DNA from: a virus | Direction: 5' to 3' (one strand) | Virus record (IMG/VR): IMGVR_UViG_3300027749_000083 | Coordinates: 17,742-81,741 of that record | DNA length: 64,000 nt | Shown here: in pieces, positions 23,208 to 32,204 of the stretch | Layout: the number at the start of each line of letters is the position of its first letter | Position numbering within the stretch: the first letter of the stretch is position 1 | Notes under the pieces: generated by a model | What the model was told of the DNA's origin: nothing | The model's input: the letters and a program-made list of their open reading frames with translations, nothing else | The model's database searches: none | Position numbers and translations under genes: made by a program

Positions 23208-25261
23208 TACATCTTCCAAATTTTCTTTATATAACTCTTACAGATAATCTCAAGACAACATTTGGATCATTTCCAGGAGTTGTTTTAAATACTGTTGGGT
23301 ATTATACTGATAATTCTGGTCTTGATGATATATACCATCCTGTATCATTGTTATCTATAACATATACAGTAACTTACATTTCTAATGATAATACATCAAG
23401 TACGACTATTCCCACTAATATAGGAAAATATGATATTCGTGTCGAAGCTTCATTATCACCTAATCCTTTGGGTGGGACAAGTCCTATGGTTGGATATTTT
23501 ACATCCAAATGGGATCCAAGTGATGTCAAAAGGTCAGATGTTGGCATTGTAAATACCTCAAAGTCTTTATCTATTGATAAAGGTATTGCAACTATTACTT
23601 TGAACGATGAAACTTTTATATATAATGGACTTTCTCCGGTCGCAACTATAATTACCAACCCACCAAATTTAGATTGTATTGTAACATACAATGGATCTTT
23701 AATCGCACCATCTGATCCTGGAACATACCAAGTTTCTGTAATGGTTGTAGATCAGAATTATAAATCTACAACTCCTGTGATTGCAACTCATACTATAGCA
23801 ATGGATACGGGCGCAATAGCAGAACAACTTAATTTTAAAACTGGATTGTTAACTCCAGAAGGTAAAGCATCTCTTAAAGATCCATCTGGTTTCATTACAG
23901 AAACTCTTTTATATCGGTTGGATGTTCCACAGATTAGTGCAATTTCAACTATAGCGTCTATTTCTGATTGTGCAAAATCTCTTCCAGAAAAATTAATGGA
24001 AGCTGTTGCTGCAAAAGCATTGAGTTTATTATTAGCATATATTCCAGGGCTTGGTATTTCTAATCTAATTTCACAGATTGTTAATATGATTGAGGAAGCG
24101 GAGGCTATAATTGTGTCAATTCAGGATATTAGAAGTAATCCTTTAAGTTTTCTTGACGCTGTACTAGCTTCATCGGGAGTATATGCGAATATTAATGATC
24201 AAATTCATGCTCTTGAAAAACAATTCCCAAATATTCCTGGGATTACTGAAATATTAAAGGATATTAATAATGTGTGTAACAAACAAGATTACGGTGTGTT
24301 TGGACTACCTTCTCCAGGAAGAATCAAATCTAACCCCACATTACAACCCAAGATTGTCACTCCCACACCAATGCCGATATTTAATCCAGCATCTAATAAT
24401 GTCAAGAATTCATATGATACTTTCTTGGAAGGGTTAAGAGGCGCAGTCGCAAAAGATACTCCCAAGATGACTGAGTTGAAAAAAATTGAGGAGGGTGGAG
24501 ATATAACTAAACCTTTCTCCAATTACATGGTGATGATAACGGCTGTGACAACATTAATCTATTCATATCATGATGATATAAAGATTACAACAGATTCATC
24601 AAAAGATGCTATTCTACAACAGAAATATATTGATAATGCATTACGAATAGAGAAATCTCATGGAGAATGGTCCGCCGAACTTATGATGGATTTTAATAGA
24701 CGGATTACACGCGGTAAGTTAGAAATTGGGAAAAATACTAATGTAATTCGAGCATACTTTATGAAGAATGTTCTAGTACCTACTCGAGGAGTTGAAAATG
24801 TTGGATGTACTACTTATGGCCCTGCAAGCGATGATCCTACAACTGCCGCAGAATTAAGATCAGGTAAAGTTCAGCTAGAAGGAACTAGAGATGGTGACAG
24901 AGGAGCATATGGAATTCTAAGAGACGGTCTAACTATAGCTAGTACTCGTTGGCCAGGTGGTTCAGTAATAGCCTTAAAAAATCCCGACGGAACTCCATAT
25001 AATCCAGCAGGTAAAACCACATCTGGCCAATATACAGTAACAGATACTGGAGCATATACAGGAACGGGAACTGGTAGCAATACTTATCATCACCCTGATA
25101 TATTTACTACAAATCATAGATTATATCCAAGTCCAGGAATTGATAAAGTACAGGCCTTTGTTGTTTCTTTAGGAACTCAAATAAATTCAAATTATAAATC
25201 TGCTCACAAATTATATGCTTCTGAAGCTACAGCAACTAACGGAGCAACTACAAATGTTTAG
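23204..25261 (+). CDS. Large baseplate-associated protein with MBG-type Ig-like domains and a possible DPBB/3D domain
   Basis: 685 residues. Two Ig-like units of the MBG kind occupy residues about 25-205 (second: TITLNDETFIYNGLSP... DPGTYQVSVMVVDQNYKST). A helical middle (GIGIS-like coil, about 240-400) and a charged helical part follow. A C-terminal segment (about 560-620) holds STRWPGGSVIALKNPDGTPY and QYTVTDTGAYTG, which resembles the 3D/double-psi barrel of MltA-like transglycosylases. Its place between the spike and gp25 suggests a hub or tail-tip part, possibly a second wall-degrading enzyme. Activity is not proven. Confidence 0.55.
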   Translation: MIHLPNFLYITLTDNLKTTFGSFPGVVLNTVGYYTDNSGLDDIYHPVSLLSITYTVTYISNDNTSSTTIPTNIGKYDIRVEASLSPNPLGGTSPMVGYFTSKWDPSDVKRSDVGIVNTSKSLSIDKGIATITLNDETFIYNGLSPVATIITNPPNLDCIVTYNGSLIAPSDPGTYQVSVMVVDQNYKSTTPVIATHTIAMDTGAIAEQLNFKTGLLTPEGKASLKDPSGFITETLLYRLDVPQISAISTIASISDCAKSLPEKLMEAVAAKALSLLLAYIPGLGISNLISQIVNMIEEAEAIIVSIQDIRSNPLSFLDAVLASSGVYANINDQIHALEKQFPNIPGITEILKDINNVCNKQDYGVFGLPSPGRIKSNPTLQPKIVTPTPMPIFNPASNNVKNSYDTFLEGLRGAVAKDTPKMTELKKIEEGGDITKPFSNYMVMITAVTTLIYSYHDDIKITTDSSKDAILQQKYIDNALRIEKSHGEWSAELMMDFNRRITRGKLEIGKNTNVIRAYFMKNVLVPTRGVENVGCTTYGPASDDPTTAAELRSGKVQLEGTRDGDRGAYGILRDGLTIASTRWPGGSVIALKNPDGTPYNPAGKTTSGQYTVTDTGAYTGTGTGSNTYHHPDIFTTNHRLYPSPGIDKVQAFVVSLGTQINSNYKSAHKLYASEATATNGATTNV

Positions 25262-25279
25262 AAACTCAAAATCTTCTTG

Positions 25280-25287
25280 TATAAATA
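25280..25287 (+). promoter_or_regulatory. T4-type late promoter TATAAATA
   Basis: Exact match, 6 bases before the gp25 ATG at 25294. Confidence 0.8.
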
Positions 25288-25293
25288 TAATAT

Positions 25294-25725
25294 ATGAGTA
25301 GGATTTTATCGGATTACAGTGATGGACGCGCAAGTGTCGTATCACGTAATTTTCTTTATAGTGATATGGATCCAAGCTTTACTATACATCCAGTATATAA
25401 TGATATTCTTCCTATTATTGATCTCGATGCAATTAGATCATCTATACGAAATTTAGTATTAACTAATCATCATGAAAGACCATTTCAAGCTCAATTAGGA
25501 TCTGGTCTTAGATCTTTATTATTTGAAAATGCTAATCCATTTACAGCATTCGCCTTAAAAGATGCTATTGAAAATCTCATAAAAAAATATGAACCTAGAG
25601 TATCCGAAATAACTGTCCAAGTTATAGATAATTCTATTAGAAATGCATATCAAGTCACTGTAACATTTTTAACATCCTATGATGTGGTTGCAGATGTAAC
25701 ATTTTACCTCAACAGAATCAGATAA
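25294..25725 (+). CDS. gp25: Baseplate wedge protein (gp25-like, GPW family)
   Basis: 143 residues (T4: 132). Conserved GPW/gp25 features: AIRSSIRNLVLTNHHERPFQ, GSGLRSLLFENANPF, and the family's EPR core in KKYEPRVSEITVQV. In all contractile machines gp25 nucleates sheath assembly by giving the first handshake strand. One base separates it from gp6, its wedge partner. Confidence 0.93.
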   Translation: MSRILSDYSDGRASVVSRNFLYSDMDPSFTIHPVYNDILPIIDLDAIRSSIRNLVLTNHHERPFQAQLGSGLRSLLFENANPFTAFALKDAIENLIKKYEPRVSEITVQVIDNSIRNAYQVTVTFLTSYDVVADVTFYLNRIR

Positions 25726-27624
25726 ATGGCAAATCCAAGTCAAAGAATCAATGTAACAGAATTAGATTTCGATCAGATTAAGATGAATCTAATCGCATAT
25801 TTTACTGCGTCGGATTCTCCGTTCAAAGATTGGAATTATTCTGGATCCGGTTTAAATACTTTGATAGATTTGCTTTCTCATAATACTCATTATAATGCTG
25901 TACTTGCTCATATGGCAGTCAACGAAAGTTTTATTGATTCTGCCCAACTTAGACAAAACGTAGTATCTTGTGCAAAGCTTATAGGTTATACCCCAAATAG
26001 TTATACTGCCGCTAAAGCTACAATCAATATATCTCGTAATTATTCCGCAGATATAGATTCATCTACAACAATTATTGTTCCAGCATATACAATTTTTAAT
26101 ACATATATCAATAAAGTTTCATATGAATTTGTGAATCTTGACGATGTCGTTTTAACATTAAATAATGGTGTATATTCGGGAATTGCTAATATATATCAGG
26201 GAGCTTTAATTACTACTAATATTCAGATTAATAATCTTCAAAATAATAATCAATATATAATTAATGATAAGAATATTGATATTTCTACTCTTAAAGTACT
26301 AGTATATCCTACGGGAGCAGGTTTGTTTGATGTATATAATAGGTTTGAGCAAGTTGCTAATATAGATGGTTCTTCTCAGATATACTTTATCTCTGAAAAT
26401 TATAATGGAAATTATTTTATTAGTTTTGGTAATGGTACAACCTTTGGAAAAGTTCCAGATAACCTCGGTGTATTACAATTGAGTTATCTTGTCACTGAAG
26501 GTCCTATTGTAAATGGAGCCGGATATGGTACAGGATTTACCATGAATTTGATTTCAGATTTAAAGAATGCTCCACAATATAACGTAACAGCTGCAACTGA
26601 TACTAATGGAAACAGTTTATTCGCAACAGGAGGTTCATATAATGAAAGTATCAGTAGTATCAAGTTTAATGCTCCTTTAAATTTTATTGCTCAAAATCGG
26701 GCCGTCACTGCAGATGATTATAAAGCTATCATTAAGAGAGATTTTCCGACTGCTCAAACTATTGCAGTATGGGGTGGAGAAGAAAATAATCCTCCTTATT
26801 ATGGTCAGGTATTCATATCTATTGCAAAATCTAATGTACGTTCTGGTGTATTATCTCAATTGACTGATGAGGATAGATCACAAGTACTCAATATTCTATC
26901 TGGTAAGAAAGTACTTTCAATTCTACCTCAAATTATAAATTATGATTATGTTGATATTATTCTCGATGTGATGTTTAAATATAACAAAAATCAAACAACA
27001 CTATCGGCAATACAAATGGAAAGTGCTGTTAAACAAACAGTCATTGATTTTAATTCTCAATATCTCCGATCATTTGATGGTGTATTTCGTCATTCTTTAT
27101 TATCAAAAACTATTGATACTAGTTCTCCAGCTATTCTTAATTCATTGGTTCGGGTTTATGTTTCAAAAACATTTACTATTGTTGCAGGATCTCCTACTAT
27201 TCTCACCTTGAAATATGGGATGCAACTTAATCCAGAAAATGATGTGGTTATTATAAAGTCTTCTGGATGGACATATAAAGGTGTTACATATTATCTTGGA
27301 GATATTCTAAATCCAAGCAATTCCAATAAACGAATCATTTACAGTTATAGTATTGCATCAGATGGAACTCAACTTGTATATAACAACAACGTAGGTTCCA
27401 TTGATATTACGGCGGGAATCGTTGAACTTGATTATTTGGATGCAGATATTGACACAACTGTTTATCTTGATCTTATTCCTGCATCAAATGATATTGCATC
27501 TGCTCGTAATAAACTAATTCAAATTAATACAGATAGAATATCTGTATATGGAGAAGTTGATGCCATTGTGGTTGGAGGTATCAGTCAATCCATCAATTAT
27601 AACACATTTAAACGAGATCGGTAA
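25726..27624 (+). CDS. gp6: Baseplate wedge protein (gp6-like, baseplate J)
   Basis: 632 residues (T4 gp6: 660). Start: INVTELDFDQIKMNLIAYFTAS and GSGLNTLIDLLSHNTHYNA, matching T4-like gp6. The J-type core follows (FIAQNRAVTADDYKAIIKRDFPTAQTI, VWGGEENNPPYYGQVFISI). Two gp6 copies and one gp7 form the wedge core that reshapes on infection. The gp25-gp6 order is the standard one. Confidence 0.93.
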   Translation: MANPSQRINVTELDFDQIKMNLIAYFTASDSPFKDWNYSGSGLNTLIDLLSHNTHYNAVLAHMAVNESFIDSAQLRQNVVSCAKLIGYTPNSYTAAKATINISRNYSADIDSSTTIIVPAYTIFNTYINKVSYEFVNLDDVVLTLNNGVYSGIANIYQGALITTNIQINNLQNNNQYIINDKNIDISTLKVLVYPTGAGLFDVYNRFEQVANIDGSSQIYFISENYNGNYFISFGNGTTFGKVPDNLGVLQLSYLVTEGPIVNGAGYGTGFTMNLISDLKNAPQYNVTAATDTNGNSLFATGGSYNESISSIKFNAPLNFIAQNRAVTADDYKAIIKRDFPTAQTIAVWGGEENNPPYYGQVFISIAKSNVRSGVLSQLTDEDRSQVLNILSGKKVLSILPQIINYDYVDIILDVMFKYNKNQTTLSAIQMESAVKQTVIDFNSQYLRSFDGVFRHSLLSKTIDTSSPAILNSLVRVYVSKTFTIVAGSPTILTLKYGMQLNPENDVVIIKSSGWTYKGVTYYLGDILNPSNSNKRIIYSYSIASDGTQLVYNNNVGSIDITAGIVELDYLDADIDTTVYLDLIPASNDIASARNKLIQINTDRISVYGEVDAIVVGGISQSINYNTFKRDR

Positions 27625-27627
27625 TAA

Positions 27628-29235
27628 ATGATTTTAAGTGTAGCAAATTCAGCGGCTCCTAGAAATATAGAATCCAGAAAAGTTTCGGGTCTGTATCCAG
27701 AGAATCTTCGAGAATCTTCATCCACTCTTATTAGTTTCATTGAAAGATATTATGAACATATCAATTCCGTAGGATTACCTTCATATGAAATATCAAATAT
27801 TACTTCCGATAAAGATATTGATATAGCATCTGACAAGTATTTGACAAGTATTCAAAGTTTAATTGCTCGAACAATACCTAATACTTCATCTTTAAGTAAA
27901 GTTACTCTGTATAAAATAGTTCTGCAATATTATAATACCCGAGGATCAGATGATTCTATATATGCATTCTTTAAATTATTCTATGATGAAACTGTAAGCA
28001 TATTTTATCCTAGAGATTATCTATTCGATTTATCAGCTGGTTCTGGTCAATGGGGTAGCATTCAGGATCTTACTCATGCAAATCTTTGTTTGACTAATCC
28101 GAATAAAGAAACAATGGTAGTATCTTCAGATTCGCCAATCGGGCCCAATGGAGAACTTACTGTATATCTAAAATACTTTCGTGATAATGTATGGTCATAT
28201 GAAGCCAAGAATCCTGAATTATATAATATCCCATTCATTGAAAGATATGAATCAATTTATTACGATTATTATACAAAGGTTCGTGGTTGGATATTTACAT
28301 ATGATAATTTACAAAATATAACAATAATAGATGCAGCCTGGCCAGATGAAGCTGTTTGGGGAAATGTGGTTGATGCCTTAGTATATAACGATTCAGATGT
28401 TGTATATAAATCTATAGATAATTTGAGACCATTCAAATATCAACATGGGTTTAGTATTCATGCTGAGTCTATTCCTGGGAGTAGTTATGGCGATATCATC
28501 TATGATACAAATCATTTGAACCTATATTCAATTATAGCATTGAATCCTACCGTTTGGTCTTTGGCTAATGACACAAAGAAATTATGGAAATATTCAAATC
28601 ATAAATCATTTGCATCAGATAATTACAAATTACATGATGGTCATTATTGGCAGAAATATTCATATTCAATTAAGTCTTCCTATAGTAGTGATGTATGGAT
28701 TAATGATTATTTAAGATTAGTGCATCCTGCGGGATTAAAATTATTTACAGCCGTACTTCTACAATTATTGGCAAAAAGTGAATGGTATAATTATATTGAT
28801 TATAATCTATTCAAAAATAATGCAGATTTTTTGAGTTATAAATTACTTCAACCTCCAGTTATTGGTTATCATTCTCCAAAATATCAACCAGGTCGAATTA
28901 ATCTTGGCGCCATAATTTACACAATTCTATCTAAAGCTTTAATAGATCCTACATTAGATCAATCTTTAATTAGAATGATTTTAATGACATTAGGCTTATT
29001 GAAATTATGTGATAATAGTAGAGATTCAATTGTGCGAGAGAATTATCAATCATGGGCAAGAAGCTTAGATAGTACTCAATTATGTGCAGGATATGGAGAT
29101 ATGACTATTGCTCAAGCGATGGAACCATATAGCAATATAAATGTCTGCAAATTTAGCAATATATCTTGTTATGTTAATATCATACAACATAATGAAGTAA
29201 CTTCATTCTTCTTAAGTACAGTAACAAATTTATAA
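27628..29235 (+). CDS. Baseplate wedge-associated structural protein (gp7 position)
   Basis: 535 residues. N-terminal RKVSGLYPENLRESSSTLISFIERYYEH then GLPSYEISN is a pattern I associate with marine T4-like virion proteins following gp6. A YYNTRGSDDSIYAFFKLFYDE segment follows. The remainder is aromatic-rich and beta-like. T4 gp7 is twice as long, so this would be only a partial counterpart. Its location between gp6 and gp8 argues for a wedge role. Confidence 0.6.
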   Translation: MILSVANSAAPRNIESRKVSGLYPENLRESSSTLISFIERYYEHINSVGLPSYEISNITSDKDIDIASDKYLTSIQSLIARTIPNTSSLSKVTLYKIVLQYYNTRGSDDSIYAFFKLFYDETVSIFYPRDYLFDLSAGSGQWGSIQDLTHANLCLTNPNKETMVVSSDSPIGPNGELTVYLKYFRDNVWSYEAKNPELYNIPFIERYESIYYDYYTKVRGWIFTYDNLQNITIIDAAWPDEAVWGNVVDALVYNDSDVVYKSIDNLRPFKYQHGFSIHAESIPGSSYGDIIYDTNHLNLYSIIALNPTVWSLANDTKKLWKYSNHKSFASDNYKLHDGHYWQKYSYSIKSSYSSDVWINDYLRLVHPAGLKLFTAVLLQLLAKSEWYNYIDYNLFKNNADFLSYKLLQPPVIGYHSPKYQPGRINLGAIIYTILSKALIDPTLDQSLIRMILMTLGLLKLCDNSRDSIVRENYQSWARSLDSTQLCAGYGDMTIAQAMEPYSNINVCKFSNISCYVNIIQHNEVTSFFLSTVTNL

Positions 29236-29236
29236 T

Positions 29237-30778
29237 ATGATATCTAGTTACGACAATTCTATTATAACCTCAGATTCTACAACGTTATCTTCTGGATGGG
29301 TGGTATCTAAAGTATCAAAGGCTACCACATTGTCAGGCTTGTCATTAAATAATGCTACGATGTATCCAAGGTTTTTTACCGAAACCAGTTCATATACTTC
29401 AGTGGTAACCAATGATATTGTTCCTATAACTATTACTCCCACCTCAAATGATATAGGTGCCGTTATTACGGTTAACGGAGATGTAGTACAATCAGGTCAT
29501 ACTTCAAATAGAATTCCCTTGGTAATTGGTGATAATATTATTAATGTCGTAGTCACGTCATTGGCAGCAATTTCAACTACTTACACGATTACTATAACTG
29601 CCATAGCAAAAGTACAAACCGTTACTGTAATTTACAATAATGGTAGTTCAGTTGATCATGCAGGAGTTGTAGCGATTGATTCTTATATTACTGGAGATTT
29701 ACCAAATGTCAATACAGTTTTATTGGGGGCGGGAACATATACAGTAAATAATGCCACAGGAAATACAGTAATATCATGCCCAATAACTCTTGCTGCTAGT
29801 ATTGGCAGAAGTGCGACTATTAAAATGATTAATGCTCCGTGGACAAACTATGAACCACCATGTGTAATTACATGTTCTAACGGAGCAACTTTAAAAGGTA
29901 TTGTTATAGATGCAAATTCAGTTAATAATATAGTTGCCATACATCCAACATATTTTACCGCTCTACCTGTATCGTCTCGAATAGAAGGTCCTGAATATAG
30001 ATGTTTGATTATGGATAATGGGACAATGGATAACTGTCATTTTATCAATTGGACAACTGGGGGAGTTGGTGAAGTATTCCCAATTTGGGGATACAATTCA
30101 TCTTTTACTAATTCTCTCATAGATAATCCTGTATCAGTTGGACCAGCAAATCCGTATGTAACTATTGTTACAGGAGAAAATTTACAATGTAATAATATAT
30201 CAATTATCATGCCAGATTCTTGGGATTCATGGGTATTATGGCCTGGTACTAGCTTATTGGAATATAATTATCCCAAAATGTACGGATTTACTCTTTATAA
30301 TGGTTCATCTATAACCAATTGTTATGTTAAAAATTGTACAACTTTATATCATAATGATGCATTTGATATTAACAATCTCAATATAATCAATAATACAGCC
30401 GAGCACGTCATTCAAGGATTTGCTTCATGGGGTCATAACAATTCTAATATAACAATTACCGGGAATGATTTTAACATATCTCCATATATGAATGGACCAT
30501 CTGATGCGGTCGGATGGTCTGGTTATGGTATACTATTCTCCACAGAGAATAATTCAGCATTAATATGTACTAATTTGAAAATTACCAATAATACTATTAA
30601 TGTAATAAACACTGGTATTCTAGCAACCCCAATCCTGATATTAACCACACTGACTAATACATTTATACCAGAAATACATAATAATATAATCACGGGAGTT
30701 ACAACCCAAGGATCTCGATTTAACACATCTAATATAAATGTATCTGGCACTCAAGCCGATTTTGTCGCAAGTCTATAA
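29237..30778 (+). CDS. Cadherin-like plus right-handed beta-helix virion protein
   Basis: 513 residues. Residues about 60-130 form a cadherin-like beta-sandwich (VITVNGDVVQSG, IPLVIGDNIINVVVTS, TYTITIT). Residues about 150-500 have short, asparagine-rich repeating strands (for example SNGATLKGIVIDANSVNN, NNLNIINNTAEHV) typical of a pectate-lyase-like beta-helix. Tailspikes with this fold bind or cut surface glycans, but I see no catalytic residues with certainty. It is placed between the gp7-position gene and gp8, where T4 has nothing similar. Confidence 0.6.
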   Translation: MISSYDNSIITSDSTTLSSGWVVSKVSKATTLSGLSLNNATMYPRFFTETSSYTSVVTNDIVPITITPTSNDIGAVITVNGDVVQSGHTSNRIPLVIGDNIINVVVTSLAAISTTYTITITAIAKVQTVTVIYNNGSSVDHAGVVAIDSYITGDLPNVNTVLLGAGTYTVNNATGNTVISCPITLAASIGRSATIKMINAPWTNYEPPCVITCSNGATLKGIVIDANSVNNIVAIHPTYFTALPVSSRIEGPEYRCLIMDNGTMDNCHFINWTTGGVGEVFPIWGYNSSFTNSLIDNPVSVGPANPYVTIVTGENLQCNNISIIMPDSWDSWVLWPGTSLLEYNYPKMYGFTLYNGSSITNCYVKNCTTLYHNDAFDINNLNIINNTAEHVIQGFASWGHNNSNITITGNDFNISPYMNGPSDAVGWSGYGILFSTENNSALICTNLKITNNTINVINTGILATPILILTTLTNTFIPEIHNNIITGVTTQGSRFNTSNINVSGTQADFVASL

Positions 30779-30805
30779 TTTCTTGATAAACCTCAATTAA
30801 ATACG

Positions 30806-30813
30806 TATAAATA
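30806..30813 (+). promoter_or_regulatory. T4-type late promoter TATAAATA
   Basis: Exact match, 5 bases before the gp8 ATG at 30819, the shortest spacing in the window. Confidence 0.8.
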
Positions 30814-30818
30814 TAAAC

Positions 30819-32204
30819 ATGTCTGCTATCATTACAGAAAACTTTCGGCGTAATAACACATCTGCTTTTATATCAGATCTAGGAGTTAATCAATACTATG
30901 TTGGTCTTGGCAAATCTGATAAATGGGTTACAGATGAACAGGTAGATACCACTGTACCAACTCCTTTAGGAACTTATTTAGATGAACGAGAAATTAAAAG
31001 TAATCTCATTAGCCTTATTGGAGTTACTGCTGCAAATGGTACAAAGGTTATTCCTAATAATAAGTTCTTAACTGGTAAGAGATATAAGGCATATGATCCT
31101 ATTAATGATAATTGTTTTTATTCTTCCACAGATGATTATAATGTAACGTATCTTCCATGTTATGTTACTGTTAGTGGTAATATATTTCTATGTCTATATG
31201 CTCCTCCAAATACAGCAACTTCTACAATTCCTTCATATGTAACTAAATATGCACCGTACGCTGCAAATTCTGGTGATGGATATGTTTGGATTTTAATTGA
31301 TGTGGTTGCAGTTAATTCCGTAAATTCTGTAATTACTGATCAATTTATTAGCATAACAACTGATAAAACTTCTGATGGAGAAGCTGCTCTTTGTAAAGCT
31401 GCTCAAGGAGGATTACTTTATGGATTTAGTGTTGTCAATGGCGGTTCTGGATATAGGGCAGGAATTGATACAGCCTTTACCTATACATATACAACTTCGG
31501 ATGCTACATCGGGAACAATTGCATTAACTGGAACAATCTCATCTGGATCTATCACTGTCTTAACTCCCACATCTGTAAATCTCACAACTTTAAGATTAGT
31601 AAATGTTATATCTGGAGTTGTTACATTAGATTCATCTGGATCTACTCCTGGTTCTGGATTTGCATCTGTTGCAAAAATCGCCCCAGATGTTGGATTTGCT
31701 TGCTATCCATATAAGATTCTTCCTGCATGGTATGCAGCAATTTCAGTAAAAGCAGAATCTTTAATTTCTGGTGATGGATTTTATATTCCGTATCGTCAAA
31801 TTTCTCTCCTAAAAAATCCTTTACCGAATGGGGTTATTAGTAACTATGGAGCATCCATGAGAGGACTTCCATATCTAACTTTATCTGGAACTGTTACGGT
31901 TTCTACTGGAGATATATTAACTATCAATGGGACTACTAAAATTATTGTGGATACTTTAATTTATGATGGGTTAACTTATAAATTATATTATCACCAAAAC
32001 AATAAGAGTGATTATGGAAATACGGCTCTCACGACAAACAGAACTATTTACATGGGATCTTCTGCATTAACTCCAACAATTCTTGGAAGTAGTACAGGAG
32101 AATATATGGCAAATTCTGGAGAAGTCGTATTCATTGAAAACCGTGCTGCCATTACAAGATCCGAATCTCAAACTGAAGAAATTAAAATCATAATTCAATT
32201 CTAA
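30819..32204 (+). CDS. gp8: Baseplate wedge protein (gp8-like)
   Basis: 461 residues (T4 gp8: 334), so it carries an insertion of over 100 residues in the middle. Start NQYYVGLGKSDKW matches T4's TIFITFGRSEPW region, GDGYVWILIDV matches GDGYVWEYLFEI, and the end SGEVVFIENRAAITRSES, then QTEEIKIIIQF matches T4's SGEMIYMENRPPI, QTEEINILFTF. gp8 links wedge arms to gp10/gp7. One-base stop/start overlap (TAATG) with the next gene. Confidence 0.9.
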   Translation: MSAIITENFRRNNTSAFISDLGVNQYYVGLGKSDKWVTDEQVDTTVPTPLGTYLDEREIKSNLISLIGVTAANGTKVIPNNKFLTGKRYKAYDPINDNCFYSSTDDYNVTYLPCYVTVSGNIFLCLYAPPNTATSTIPSYVTKYAPYAANSGDGYVWILIDVVAVNSVNSVITDQFISITTDKTSDGEAALCKAAQGGLLYGFSVVNGGSGYRAGIDTAFTYTYTTSDATSGTIALTGTISSGSITVLTPTSVNLTTLRLVNVISGVVTLDSSGSTPGSGFASVAKIAPDVGFACYPYKILPAWYAAISVKAESLISGDGFYIPYRQISLLKNPLPNGVISNYGASMRGLPYLTLSGTVTVSTGDILTINGTTKIIVDTLIYDGLTYKLYYHQNNKSDYGNTALTTNRTIYMGSSALTPTILGSSTGEYMANSGEVVFIENRAAITRSESQTEEIKIIIQF

